Source: Frankiales bacterium
Lineage (GTDB): Bacteria > Actinomycetota > Actinomycetes > Mycobacteriales > SCTD01
Length of the DNA stretch: 11,244 bases
Reading direction: 5' to 3'
Assembly: GCA_025464915.1 (NCBI GenBank)
Contig: JAODNF010000271.1
Coordinates: 1-11,244, forward strand
Part shown: in pieces, positions 1-5,918 of the stretch
Layout of the letters: every line of letters starts with the position of its first letter
How positions within the stretch are numbered: position 1 is the stretch's first letter
Notes under the pieces: model-generated
Told to the model about the DNA's origin: nothing
Seen by the model: the letters and a program-made list of their open reading frames with translations, nothing else
Databases searched by the model: none
Translations under genes and position numbers: made by a program

Positions 1-204
1 GTGTGCGATCGCCGGGGTGCTGAGAGGGTGGTCCTCGTACGCCGAAGGGGTGACTTCGCTCTCACCCTCCCGCCAGGGGACAGACCGTCAGATACGGTCC
101 GTGTTCGAGACTTCCGAGACCATGACCCGGAGCGAAGTTCACTCGTTCGAAGTTGGGGGCTTTCCAGCGGTCCCGTTCATCTCACAACACGGGCAAGCAC
201 TGAT

Positions 205-239
205 CCGCCGGGCGACCTGGTCGCCAACTGGCCCGGCGG
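205..239 (+). promoter_or_regulatory. GC-rich hairpin in the glycosyltransferase leader
   Basis: CCGCCGGGC (205-213) is perfectly complementary to GCCCGGCGG (231-239). A competing small hairpin, GGCGAC/GTCGCC (211-216/220-225) with a 3-nt loop, shares bases 211-213 with the large stem, so the two structures are partly exclusive. The right arm ends about 33 nt before the AGGGAG ribosome-binding site. It could be an attenuator-like or mRNA-stability element. It has no U-tract, so it is not a textbook intrinsic terminator, and I recognise no known riboswitch family. Confidence 0.4.
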
Positions 240-272
240 GGAGCACAGAGGCGAAACCGGGCCCACCGAGTC

Positions 273-278
273 AGGGAG
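273..278 (+). promoter_or_regulatory. Ribosome-binding site deciding the glycosyltransferase start
   Basis: AGGGAG lies 8 nt before a GTG at 287. This is the reason for choosing 287 over the in-frame upstream starts at 17 (GTG) and 122 (ATG), neither of which has a comparable site. Confidence 0.65.
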
Positions 279-286
279 CCCGACCC

Positions 287-1168
287 GTGCCGTTCCGCAG
301 CGCAGCCTCTTCCCCAGGCAGCAACCTCGACGCCACCCTCGAGGTGGACCTGGAGCGTCGTCTCGTCGCCGTCCACGACCGGAGCAGGCCTCGAGTCAGC
401 GTGGTCATCCCGGCGCGCAACGAGGCTGCGAACCTGCCGCACGTGCTGTCGGCCCTGCCGCCGGAGGTGTACGAGGTGGTGCTCGTCGACGGCCGCAGCA
501 GCGACGACACGGTGTCGGTGGCCCGCGAGCACCGGCCCGACATCCGGGTCGTCCAGCAGACCCGCAGGGGCAAGGGGAACGCCCTCGCCTGCGGCTTCGC
601 GGCAGTGCGCGGCGACATCATCGTCATGCTCGACGCCGACGGGTCCGCAGACCCGTCCGAGATCGCGCGCTACGTCGACGCCCTTCTCGAGGGCGCCGAC
701 TTCGCGAAGGGGACGCGCTTCGCCACCGGCGGCGGCAGCAGCGACCTGACCTGGCTTCGCACCTGGGGGAACAAGGGCCTGAACCTGGTCGTCAACGTGC
801 TCTACGGCACCCGCTACACCGACCTCTGCTACGGCTACAACGCGTTCTGGACGCGCTGCCTGCCGGTGCTGGCCCTCGACGCGGGGGAGTCCCAGGAGGA
901 CAGGAAGCTCTGGGGCGACGGGTTCGAGGTGGAGACCATCATCAACACCCGGATCGCGCGCGGCGGCCTGAAGGTCGTCGAGGTGCCCAGCTTCGAGCTC
1001 GAGCGGATCCACGGCGTCAGCAACCTCAACACCTGGCGCGACGGGTTCCGCGTCCTGCGGGCGGCGCTCACCGAGCGCGTCCGTCCGAGGCACCGCCGCG
1101 AGGCCAGCCTCCTCGTGCTCGACCTGACCGCTCTGGAGGCCGCCGAGGCCGAGGCGGCCACCGCCTAG
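287..1168 (+). CDS. Family 2 glycosyltransferase (dolichyl-phosphate mannose synthase-like)
   Basis: The product is a 293-aa cytosolic GT-A fold enzyme expected to transfer a sugar from a nucleotide-sugar donor. The donor and acceptor cannot be read from the sequence. Domain hallmarks run in family order: VSVVIPARNE at residues 37-46, VLVDGRSSD (65-73), the GKGNAL loop (95-100) and the metal-binding LDADGS (DxD, 115-120). A DGFEVETII segment (211-219) is typical of polyprenyl-phosphate glycosyltransferases of the GtrB/DPM1 type. There is no C-terminal membrane segment, unlike many GtrB proteins, so it is probably soluble or peripheral. The GTG start is set by AGGGAG 8 nt upstream; starts at 17 or 122 would add a tail with non-coding composition. 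The TAG stop also forms the first bases of the -10-like box of the next gene. A cell-surface polysaccharide role is likely but inferred. Confidence 0.88.
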   Translation: MPFRSAASSPGSNLDATLEVDLERRLVAVHDRSRPRVSVVIPARNEAANLPHVLSALPPEVYEVVLVDGRSSDDTVSVAREHRPDIRVVQQTRRGKGNALACGFAAVRGDIIVMLDADGSADPSEIARYVDALLEGADFAKGTRFATGGGSSDLTWLRTWGNKGLNLVVNVLYGTRYTDLCYGYNAFWTRCLPVLALDAGESQEDRKLWGDGFEVETIINTRIARGGLKVVEVPSFELERIHGVSNLNTWRDGFRVLRAALTERVRPRHRREASLLVLDLTALEAAEAEAATA

Positions 1169-1171
1169 CCT
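1166..1171 (+). promoter_or_regulatory. Leaderless-type -10 box for the HAD gene
   Basis: TAGCCT fits the actinobacterial TANNNT -10 pattern. Its last T is at -7 relative to the GTG at 1178, the spacing expected if transcription starts at the first base of the start codon. No Shine-Dalgarno sequence precedes this GTG. The hexamer begins with the TAG stop codon of the glycosyltransferase gene. Confidence 0.5.
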
Positions 1172-1177
1172 GATCCG

Positions 1178-1840
1178 GTGGAGCTGGCGGCCGTCCTGTG
1201 GGACATGGACGGCCTGCTGGTCGACAGCGAGCCGCTGTGGACGGTCGCCGAGGTCGCCCTGGCCGAAGAGCTCGGCGGCGTCTGGAGCGACCAGCTCAAG
1301 GCGGCCGTCGTCGGCACCCGGCTCGACGTGGCGATCCCGGCGATCCTCGAGCACTACGGTCGCGACACCGACCCCGAGACCGTCGCCTGGGCCGGCGCCT
1401 GGCTGCTGGACCGGATGGTGCGGCTCTACCAGGAGAACCCGCCGCTGCTGCCCGGCGTCCTCGACCTGCTCGCCGCCGTCCACGAGGCGGGCGTGCCGCA
1501 GGCCCTGGTCTCCTCGTCCTACCGGGTGCTCGTCGACGCGGTCCTCGCCCACGGGTACGGACCGTTCGCGCTCACCCTGTGCGGGGACGAGGTCGGGCAC
1601 GGCAAGCCGCACCCGGAGCCGTACCTGAGCGCAGCCGCCCGCCTCGGCGTCGACCCCCGCGCCTGCGTGGTCCTGGAGGACTCCGCAGCCGGGGTCCTGT
1701 CGGGGGAGGCGGCCGGCTGCGCCGTGATCGCCGTCCCGTCGGTGCCCGGCGTGACGGTCCTCGAGACGGGCCGGACGGCGGTACGGCGCTCGCTGGTCGA
1801 GGTCGACGTCGCGCTGCTGCGCAGTCTGGTCAACCGGTAG
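1178..1840 (+). CDS. HAD-superfamily phosphatase/phosphomutase (subfamily IA)
   Basis: The 220-aa product is a cytosolic haloacid dehalogenase-type hydrolase, probably a small-molecule phosphatase or beta-phosphoglucomutase-like enzyme. All four HAD motifs are visible. Motif I is DMDGLLVDSE with nucleophile Asp9 and acid/base Asp11. Motif II lies in ALVSSS (Ser112). Motif III Lys143 is in GKPHPEPY. Motif IV is VVLEDSAAG with Glu167 and Asp168. The helical C1 cap occupies about residues 17-90, and the length is normal for the family. The GTG start lies 9 nt after the glycosyltransferase stop, without a Shine-Dalgarno site but with a leaderless-type -10 box, so it may have its own transcript. 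Its last 11 bp overlap the end of the opposing hydrolase gene. The substrate cannot be assigned. Confidence 0.9.
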   Translation: MELAAVLWDMDGLLVDSEPLWTVAEVALAEELGGVWSDQLKAAVVGTRLDVAIPAILEHYGRDTDPETVAWAGAWLLDRMVRLYQENPPLLPGVLDLLAAVHEAGVPQALVSSSYRVLVDAVLAHGYGPFALTLCGDEVGHGKPHPEPYLSAAARLGVDPRACVVLEDSAAGVLSGEAAGCAVIAVPSVPGVTVLETGRTAVRRSLVEVDVALLRSLVNR

Positions 1841-3524
1841 GGGCGACCCGGCGCGGGTGCCCGACGGCCGCGAGCGCAGCTTCGGCGGCCTCGTCCATCA
1901 GGGCCTCCGCCTGGGCGCGCAGGCCTGCCGTGGCAAGGGTGTGCGCGCCCTCCGGACCGCCGAAGTGCCGGAGCACCTCGGCCTGGAGCCCCTCTGGGAG
2001 GTGCGCCAGGTCGTCCAGGATCGCCTCGCCAGGGGAGGCCCCCAGTCGCACGGGGGTGCCCGCCTGGTGCAGCGCCGCCACGACCTCGTGCGAGCTGCCC
2101 AGGACGTGACCGTTCTTGCGGATGTGCGAGAAGGCCAGCTGCGCCGACCGCTTGGCGCGGTTGACGGCCTCCTTGCGCAGGCCGGCGTCGTGCACGAAGC
2201 GGCTCCAGGTCGCGCGGCTGCGCAGGTACTGCCGGCTCCCGGAGGACAGCAGCGGGGGCGGCCAGACGAGGCTGACCGGGTTGAGGATCACCACGCCCTC
2301 GACCCGCGGCTCGTGCAGGGCCAGCTGGGCGGACCAGAACCCGCCCGAGCACAGGCCCACGAGCAGCAGGGGATCGGGCAGTCCCAGCCCGGGAAGGGCG
2401 TCGAGGGCTGCCTGCAGCTGCGGCCGGTAGGACTCGGTGTAGAAGCCCTCGGGGCCGTGCGGGTACGCGTCCGGGCCGGGCGCCTCACCGATGCTGTGAA
2501 GGTCGAGCCGGATCGAGGAGATGCCCCAGCCGGCCCACCGCCGGGCCGCGTCGGTCCAGAGCCGGTTCGGGCCCGACCGGCCGATGGCCCCCGCTCCCAC
2601 GAAGACGGCGGTGAGCACCGGCTCCGCGGCCCGGGTGACGACGCCGTCAGCGGCCTGCAGCACGACCCGCTCCTCGGTCCCGGCGGGGAAGTTCCAGGTG
2701 CCCACCGGCACGGCGGCCCGGTCCGGGCGCAGCCAGCCGAGCAGCTCGCGCCCGACGGCCGTGACGGGCTGCGACAGCCGCGGCTCCACGGTCAGCTCGT
2801 CGTACCCGGGGCCCTGGGCGGTGGCCACGTCGACGCCGGCGCCCGTCAGGATCTCGACCAGCTTGCGGTCCACGGGCAGCGTGCCGCGGCCGAGCAGCAG
2901 GGCACGCTGCAGGCCGCTGAGGTCGAGCCGCGTCGCGTCCAGGGCGGTCAGCTGCTCCTGCGCCCGCACTCCCAACGGGTAGCCGTGGACCCACAGGACG
3001 CCGTCGCCGGAGGTGACGGCCTCCAGGGGCTGCGGTGCTCCAGCCGTCGGCTCGCCCGGCTCTCCGGCGAGCGACGCGAAGGCGCGCAGCTCGCGCAGCA
3101 GCAACCGGCCGCGACCCGGGGCCGCCCACAGGACCAGGTCGTCGACCGGCGCGCCGTCGGACACGGCCTGCAGGGCCACCAGACCGCCGACCCCCAGCCC
3201 GACCACGGTCACGTGGGCGCACGCGGTCGCCTCGCGCAGCTGCGTCACCAGGTCGGTCAGGGCCGCGGACCAGCTGGTCAGGTCCTGGTCCGCGCCCTCG
3301 CCCTCGCTGTCACCGGCACCCGGCGGCTGGTAGCGCAGCGCGGGGTACCCGGCCGCCGCCAGGTCCCGGGCCCAGGCCCGCAGGTTGCGGCCAGCGCTCA
3401 CGCCCTCCCAGCCGAAAGGGGGCACGATCACCACCGCCGTCGACCGGGCCGGACCGACGGGCAGGTGCAGCCCGGTGAAGACGGCACCGGCGCGCGTGGG
3501 CACCCATCCCACCTGCTCGGTCAC
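1830..3524 (-). CDS. Tandem two-domain alpha/beta-hydrolase-fold protein with atypical nucleophiles
   Basis: The 564-aa protein looks like two alpha/beta-hydrolase domains in series, about residues 1-265 and 280-545. Domain 1 has an oxyanion-loop-like VVIVPPFGWE (31-40), a YQPPGAGDS turn and a nucleophile elbow VVGLGVGG (107-114) in which the expected Ser is Gly111. Domain 2 repeats the order: TAVFVGAGAIGRSG, RLDLHSIGEA (339-348) and an elbow VGLCSGG (389-395) with Cys392 at the nucleophile position. A late GAHTL supplies a possible catalytic His528. Domain 1 is therefore probably non-catalytic, and domain 2 may use Cys as dienelactone hydrolase does. Relatives I recall with a GLCSG elbow occur near polysaccharide and exosortase loci, but no substrate is evident. 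The GTG start has a GGGGGA site about 9 nt upstream. It lies 48 nt downstream of the aldolase gene and is probably co-transcribed with it. Confidence 0.82.
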   Translation of the reverse strand: MTEQVGWVPTRAGAVFTGLHLPVGPARSTAVVIVPPFGWEGVSAGRNLRAWARDLAAAGYPALRYQPPGAGDSEGEGADQDLTSWSAALTDLVTQLREATACAHVTVVGLGVGGLVALQAVSDGAPVDDLVLWAAPGRGRLLLRELRAFASLAGEPGEPTAGAPQPLEAVTSGDGVLWVHGYPLGVRAQEQLTALDATRLDLSGLQRALLLGRGTLPVDRKLVEILTGAGVDVATAQGPGYDELTVEPRLSQPVTAVGRELLGWLRPDRAAVPVGTWNFPAGTEERVVLQAADGVVTRAAEPVLTAVFVGAGAIGRSGPNRLWTDAARRWAGWGISSIRLDLHSIGEAPGPDAYPHGPEGFYTESYRPQLQAALDALPGLGLPDPLLLVGLCSGGFWSAQLALHEPRVEGVVILNPVSLVWPPPLLSSGSRQYLRSRATWSRFVHDAGLRKEAVNRAKRSAQLAFSHIRKNGHVLGSSHEVVAALHQAGTPVRLGASPGEAILDDLAHLPEGLQAEVLRHFGGPEGAHTLATAGLRAQAEALMDEAAEAALAAVGHPRRVAPTG

Positions 3525-3572
3525 GAAGCGGGTCCCCCAAGGCCTGTCGTGTGCGGAGTCCGACGGGAAGGG

Positions 3573-4397
3573 TCAGTCCCAGATGTCGGGGTTGTCCTTG
3601 CTGATGCGCTGCCACACCGGCTGGAACTGGAACCAGCCGGCGAACTCCCCGCCCACCGTCTCGTAGGTGGCCGCGGCGTTCTCGTCGTCGATGATGCCCG
3701 GTGTGCCCGCCGCGTAAGCCATCAACTGCGACTGGGACGTGCGCTCGAGCGTGAGGAACCACCAGGCGGCGCTCTCGACCGAGTGCCCGACCGTGAGCAT
3801 GCCGTGGTTGCGCAGGATGACGGCCTTCTTGGCCCCGAGCGCGGCGCCGATCCGGTCGCCCTCCTCCGAGCTCAGCACGACCCCGCCGAAGCTCTCGTAG
3901 ATGCCGAAGTCCCGGTGGAACGCGCAGGCATCCTGGGTGAGCATCTCGATGCCCATCGGGAGGCTGGACAGCGTCTTGCCGTAGGGGCCGTGCGCGTGCG
4001 CCGCGGCGATCACGTCCGGGCGCGCGCGGTGCACCGCGCAGTGGATGGCCACTGCCGCGCCGTTCACGGCCCGGTTGCCCTCCACGACGTTGCCGGCGTG
4101 GTCCACCCGCACCAGGTCGGACTGCTTGATGAGGCTGAAGTGCATCCCGAACGGGTTGACCCAGTACGAGTCCGGGAACTCGGGGTCGCGCGCCGTGACG
4201 TGCCCGGCGACGCCCTCGTCCAGGCCGGCCTTGCTGAACATCCGGAAGGTCGCGGCGAGCGTCACCTTCCGGTGCATCCGCTCCTCCTCGACGGTGGCGA
4301 ACGTCTGCGGCAGCGGCATCTCCAGGCCCACACCGACCGCGGCTGCGGCGGGGACGGAGTCGATGGCGTCGGTGGTGGTGTGGTCGAGCGTGGTCAC
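3573..4397 (-). CDS. Class II aldolase/adducin family protein
   Basis: The 274-aa product belongs to the zinc-dependent class II aldolase/adducin fold, whose members include fuculose- and ribulose-phosphate aldolases/epimerases and non-catalytic adducin-like proteins. Visible features are AGHVTARDPEFPDSYWVNPFG (65-84, substrate/phosphate region), the metal-binding AAHAHGPYG with His134 and His136 (132-140), and RNHGML with the third ligand His198 (196-201). Three histidine ligands are present, so metal binding is likely intact. The usual catalytic acid may be Glu61, less certainly. I start it at GTG 4397, because AGGAG sits 6 nt upstream; an in-frame ATG at 4421 would add eight residues without a good site. 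It is the middle gene of the minus-strand run, 62 nt after recB-like and 48 nt before the hydrolase gene. The substrate is unknown. Confidence 0.87.
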   Translation of the reverse strand: MTTLDHTTTDAIDSVPAAAAVGVGLEMPLPQTFATVEEERMHRKVTLAATFRMFSKAGLDEGVAGHVTARDPEFPDSYWVNPFGMHFSLIKQSDLVRVDHAGNVVEGNRAVNGAAVAIHCAVHRARPDVIAAAHAHGPYGKTLSSLPMGIEMLTQDACAFHRDFGIYESFGGVVLSSEEGDRIGAALGAKKAVILRNHGMLTVGHSVESAAWWFLTLERTSQSQLMAYAAGTPGIIDDENAAATYETVGGEFAGWFQFQPVWQRISKDNPDIWD

Positions 4398-4403
4398 AGC
4401 AGG

Positions 4404-4408
4404 CTCCT
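4404..4408 (-). promoter_or_regulatory. Ribosome-binding site setting the aldolase start
   Basis: On the minus strand AGGAG (4408 to 4404) lies 6 nt before GTG 4397. This supports 4397 as the start rather than the ATG at 4421. Confidence 0.65.
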
Positions 4409-4445
4409 CACATACGGGCATAGCTGCTCACAGTGTTGCACCGAC

Positions 4446-4460
4446 ACGCCGTCAGGGCGT
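4446..4460 (-). terminator. Weak hairpin at the end of the RecB-like gene
   Basis: ACGCC (4446-4450) and GGCGT (4456-4460) form a 5-bp stem with a 5-nt loop that touches the RecB-like gene's stop codon. There is no U-tract. It may attenuate read-through into the aldolase gene, or it may be chance in GC-rich DNA. Confidence 0.2.
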
Positions 4461-5338
4461 CAGGCCTGCCGCGCCGCGGCCGCCACGTGCCGTGCCTCGG
4501 GCTCGTCCGGGTCGGGCACGACGGACGGCCAGGGGAGCAGCGTGCCGCCCTTCTCAGGGCAGAAGGGCTGGTGGTCGCACCACTCGCACAGCCGGCTCGG
4601 GTTGGGCTTGAAGTCCCGGAGCTGGGTGGCGCGCTCGATCGCCTCCCACAGCGCGAGCAGCTTGCGCTCGACGGCGAGCAGGTCGCGCTCGTCGGGCTCG
4701 TAGGTCAGCACCTGGCGATCACCGAGGTACATCAGCTGCAGCCGCTTCGGGATCGTCCCTCGGGTGCGCCACAGCACGAACGCGTAGAACTTCATCTGGA
4801 ACAGGGCCTTGCCCTCGAACGACTCGCCCGGGGACCTCCCCGTCTTGTAGTCGCACACGCGCATGGCGCCCGAGGGGGCCACGTCGAGGCGGTCGACGAT
4901 CCCGCGCAGCCGCAGCCCGCCTGGCAGGACCACCTCGACGTAGGTCTCCCGCTCGGCGGGCTCCAGCCGGCGCGGGTCCTCGAGCGCGAAGTACCCGTTG
5001 AGCAGCTGCTTCGCGCTCGCCAGCCAGGTCGCGACCTCGGCCTCGTCCGTGAACAGGCCGGTGACCTCGGGAGCCGTCTCCTTGAGCTTCTCCCACTCCG
5101 GTGCCAGCAGGTCGGCGGCGGACTCGGGCGTGCGCTCGCCCGCGGGCAGGTCGAACAGCCGCTCGAGGACGGCGTGGACGAGCGTGCCCCTGGTTGCCGC
5201 GGAGGAAGGCGCCTGCGGCAGCCGGTCGATCGTGCGGTAGCGGAACAGCAGGGGGCAGGTCATGAAGTCGCCGGCCCTGGACGGGGACAGCGAGCCGAGG
5301 ACCGGGAGGGCCTCGAGGCCGATCGCTTCCGCCGTCAT
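4460..5338 (-). CDS. RecB-family PDDEXK exonuclease with a four-cysteine Fe-S signature
   Basis: The 292-aa protein matches the stand-alone RecB-like nucleases (PDDEXK_1) found beside trmI and the proteasome genes in actinobacteria; it resembles Mycobacterium tuberculosis Rv2119 as I recall it. Residues: SLSPSRAGDFMTCPLLFRYR (16-35), GTLVHAVLERL with active-site His55, GIVDRLD with Asp149, the catalytic VCDYKTGRS with Asp163 and Lys165, and a QMKFY QxxxY-type motif (181-185). Cys28 with Cys251, Cys254 and Cys260 (CEWCDHQPFC) has the AddB/Cas4 pattern that binds a 4Fe-4S cluster. It should cut DNA ends metal-dependently, probably in repair. I start at ATG 5338, where a TACCGT box ends 8 nt upstream (leaderless style); GTG 5347 is the alternative. 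No helicase is fused. Confidence 0.9.
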   Translation of the reverse strand: MTAEAIGLEALPVLGSLSPSRAGDFMTCPLLFRYRTIDRLPQAPSSAATRGTLVHAVLERLFDLPAGERTPESAADLLAPEWEKLKETAPEVTGLFTDEAEVATWLASAKQLLNGYFALEDPRRLEPAERETYVEVVLPGGLRLRGIVDRLDVAPSGAMRVCDYKTGRSPGESFEGKALFQMKFYAFVLWRTRGTIPKRLQLMYLGDRQVLTYEPDERDLLAVERKLLALWEAIERATQLRDFKPNPSRLCEWCDHQPFCPEKGGTLLPWPSVVPDPDEPEARHVAAAARQA

Positions 5339-5345
5339 GCGCCCC

Positions 5346-5351
5346 ACGGTA
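5346..5351 (-). promoter_or_regulatory. Leaderless-type -10 box for the RecB-like gene
   Basis: On the minus strand TACCGT (5351 to 5346) ends 8 nt before ATG 5338. It fits TANNNT with near-leaderless spacing, and no Shine-Dalgarno site is present. Confidence 0.4.
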
Positions 5352-5390
5352 GGGCCGGGGACCGACAGGTGAGGGGTCCCACGCCGCGGG

Positions 5391-5430
5391 CTGTGGACGT
5401 CACCGGTTGTTCACAGCCCCGGAACCGGTT
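5391..5430. promoter_or_regulatory. Inverted DnaA-box-like pair and a repeated ACCGGTT element
   Basis: CTGTGGAC (5391-5398) and GTTCACAG (5409-5416) form a 7/8 inverted repeat. TTGTTCACA (5407-5415) differs by one base from the actinobacterial DnaA box TTGTCCACA; the opposing arm differs by two. ACCGGTT occurs at 5402-5408 and 5424-5430, exactly 22 bp (about two helical turns) apart, and each copy contains the palindrome ACCGGT. The block lies in the divergent gap between the RecB-like gene and the 119-aa gene, so a regulatory site is plausible. An origin is unlikely because only two imperfect boxes are present. Confidence 0.4.
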
Positions 5431-5458
5431 TGCAAGCAGCCACGGGCACGGTGGTGGC

Positions 5459-5518
5459 ATGACAGACAACGCACTGCCGACCCCTCCGGTCGCGAACCCC
5501 CGCCGCACCAAGCTGTAG
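5459..5518 (+). CDS. Possible 19-residue small ORF
   Basis: An ATG-initiated ORF encodes MTDNALPTPPVANPRRTKL and ends in TAG. It is Pro- and Arg-rich, with no signal peptide or membrane segment. Third positions are G or C in 16 of 19 sense codons, which fits coding DNA here but is also easily reached by chance. The preceding GGTGGTGGC is a poor ribosome-binding site. The ORF ends 31 nt before the GTG of the 119-aa gene, so it could be a leader peptide or a chance ORF. I recognise no family. Confidence 0.25.
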   Translation: MTDNALPTPPVANPRRTKL

Positions 5519-5537
5519 CCGCCTCCGGGCGCCGTGC

Positions 5538-5543
5538 CAGGCT
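5538..5543 (+). promoter_or_regulatory. Leaderless-type -10-like box for the 119-aa gene
   Basis: CAGGCT differs from TANNNT only at its first base. Its last T is at -7 relative to GTG 5550, the same geometry as the boxes at 1166 and 5907. No Shine-Dalgarno site precedes the start. Confidence 0.35.
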
Positions 5544-5549
5544 GGGCGC

Positions 5550-5909
5550 GTGCCTCCCGACGCCAACCCGCTGCTGGCGGCCGTCGTAGCGGCGCTGGCC
5601 GGCGTCCGCACCAACCAGCGGGTGCTCGTGCTCGGTGAGGCGCCGCTGCTGCGCCGCGCGCTGTCCGCCGCAGCCGACTGCGACGTCGTGCTCGAGGGCC
5701 CGGCCGACATCGTGGTCGCGATCTTCGCCCCCGACGTGCCGACCGCTGTTGCCAACGTCGCCCCCGGCGGCCGGGTGGTGGGGGTCGCCGCCGACATGGG
5801 GGCGGCCCAGCGCACCGCCTCCCGGCACGGGCTGGCGCTGCAGTACACGGAGCACGTCGCCGGCCGCGTCGCGTGGTCCGCGCGGCTCCGCGAGGAGACG
5901 TCGCCCTAG
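5550..5909 (+). CDS. Small Rossmann-like protein of unknown function
   Basis: The 119-aa soluble protein has no motif I can name. Its pattern is a helix (residues 7-20), a strand VLVLG (25-29), a helix, a strand CDVVLEG (44-50), a strand ADIVVAIFAPD (52-62), then NVAPGGRVVGVAADMG (69-84). The APGG turn between a helix and the next strand resembles the core of class I SAM-dependent methyltransferases. However, the Gly-rich SAM loop is reduced to LGEAPL and there is room for only about half a domain. It may be a degenerate or truncated methyltransferase-like fold, which is inference. It sits 9 nt before the M50 protease gene, and its TAG stop forms part of that gene's -10-like box. Coding bias supports it as a real gene. 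Confidence 0.7.
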   Translation: MPPDANPLLAAVVAALAGVRTNQRVLVLGEAPLLRRALSAAADCDVVLEGPADIVVAIFAPDVPTAVANVAPGGRVVGVAADMGAAQRTASRHGLALQYTEHVAGRVAWSARLREETSP

Positions 5910-5912
5910 TCT
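5907..5912 (+). promoter_or_regulatory. Leaderless-type -10 box for the M50 protease gene
   Basis: TAGTCT fits TANNNT and its last T is at -7 relative to GTG 5919. As at 1166, the hexamer starts with the upstream gene's TAG stop codon, and no Shine-Dalgarno site is present. Confidence 0.5.
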
Positions 5913-5918
5913 GGAGCG

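Larger units (their letters stand above)
1..286 (+). other. Structured non-coding leader upstream of the glycosyltransferase gene
   Basis: This stretch is open in two frames, but its codon third positions are much less G/C-biased than in the neighbouring genes and no recognisable protein emerges, so I read it as non-coding. It holds several perfect inverted repeats. GAGGGTG (24-30) pairs with CACCCTC (63-69) and encloses CGAAG/CTTCG (43-47/54-58). GACCGT/ACGGTC lies at 83-88/94-99, and a 9-bp stem lies at 205-213/231-239. It may hold the 3' end of an upstream transcript plus the promoter and 5' UTR of the glycosyltransferase. I cannot place a convincing -35/-10 pair. Confidence 0.5.

Noticed and set aside
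2..25. Frame 2 reads CAIAGVLR, like the start of class II glutamine amidotransferases (asparagine synthase)
   Set aside because: The following residues do not continue the family and the frame runs straight into the glycosyltransferase with non-coding composition; probably chance.
14..30. GGGGTGCTGAGAGGGTG resembles the first conserved part of a TPP riboswitch
   Set aside because: The second conserved part (CTGATCTGG...AGCG-AGGGA type) is absent downstream, and the following gene is a glycosyltransferase, not a thiamine gene.
182..1612. Long minus-strand open frame opposite the glycosyltransferase and HAD genes
   Set aside because: No recognisable motif, and the plus-strand genes have complete catalytic motifs and the right codon bias.
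1857..4703. Very long plus-strand open frame (948 codons)
   Set aside because: It is antisense to the hydrolase, aldolase and nuclease genes, which carry clear family motifs; long shadow frames are expected in GC-rich DNA.
5391..5416. Replication origin
   Set aside because: Only two imperfect DnaA-like boxes, no AT-rich region and no dnaA/dnaN neighbours.
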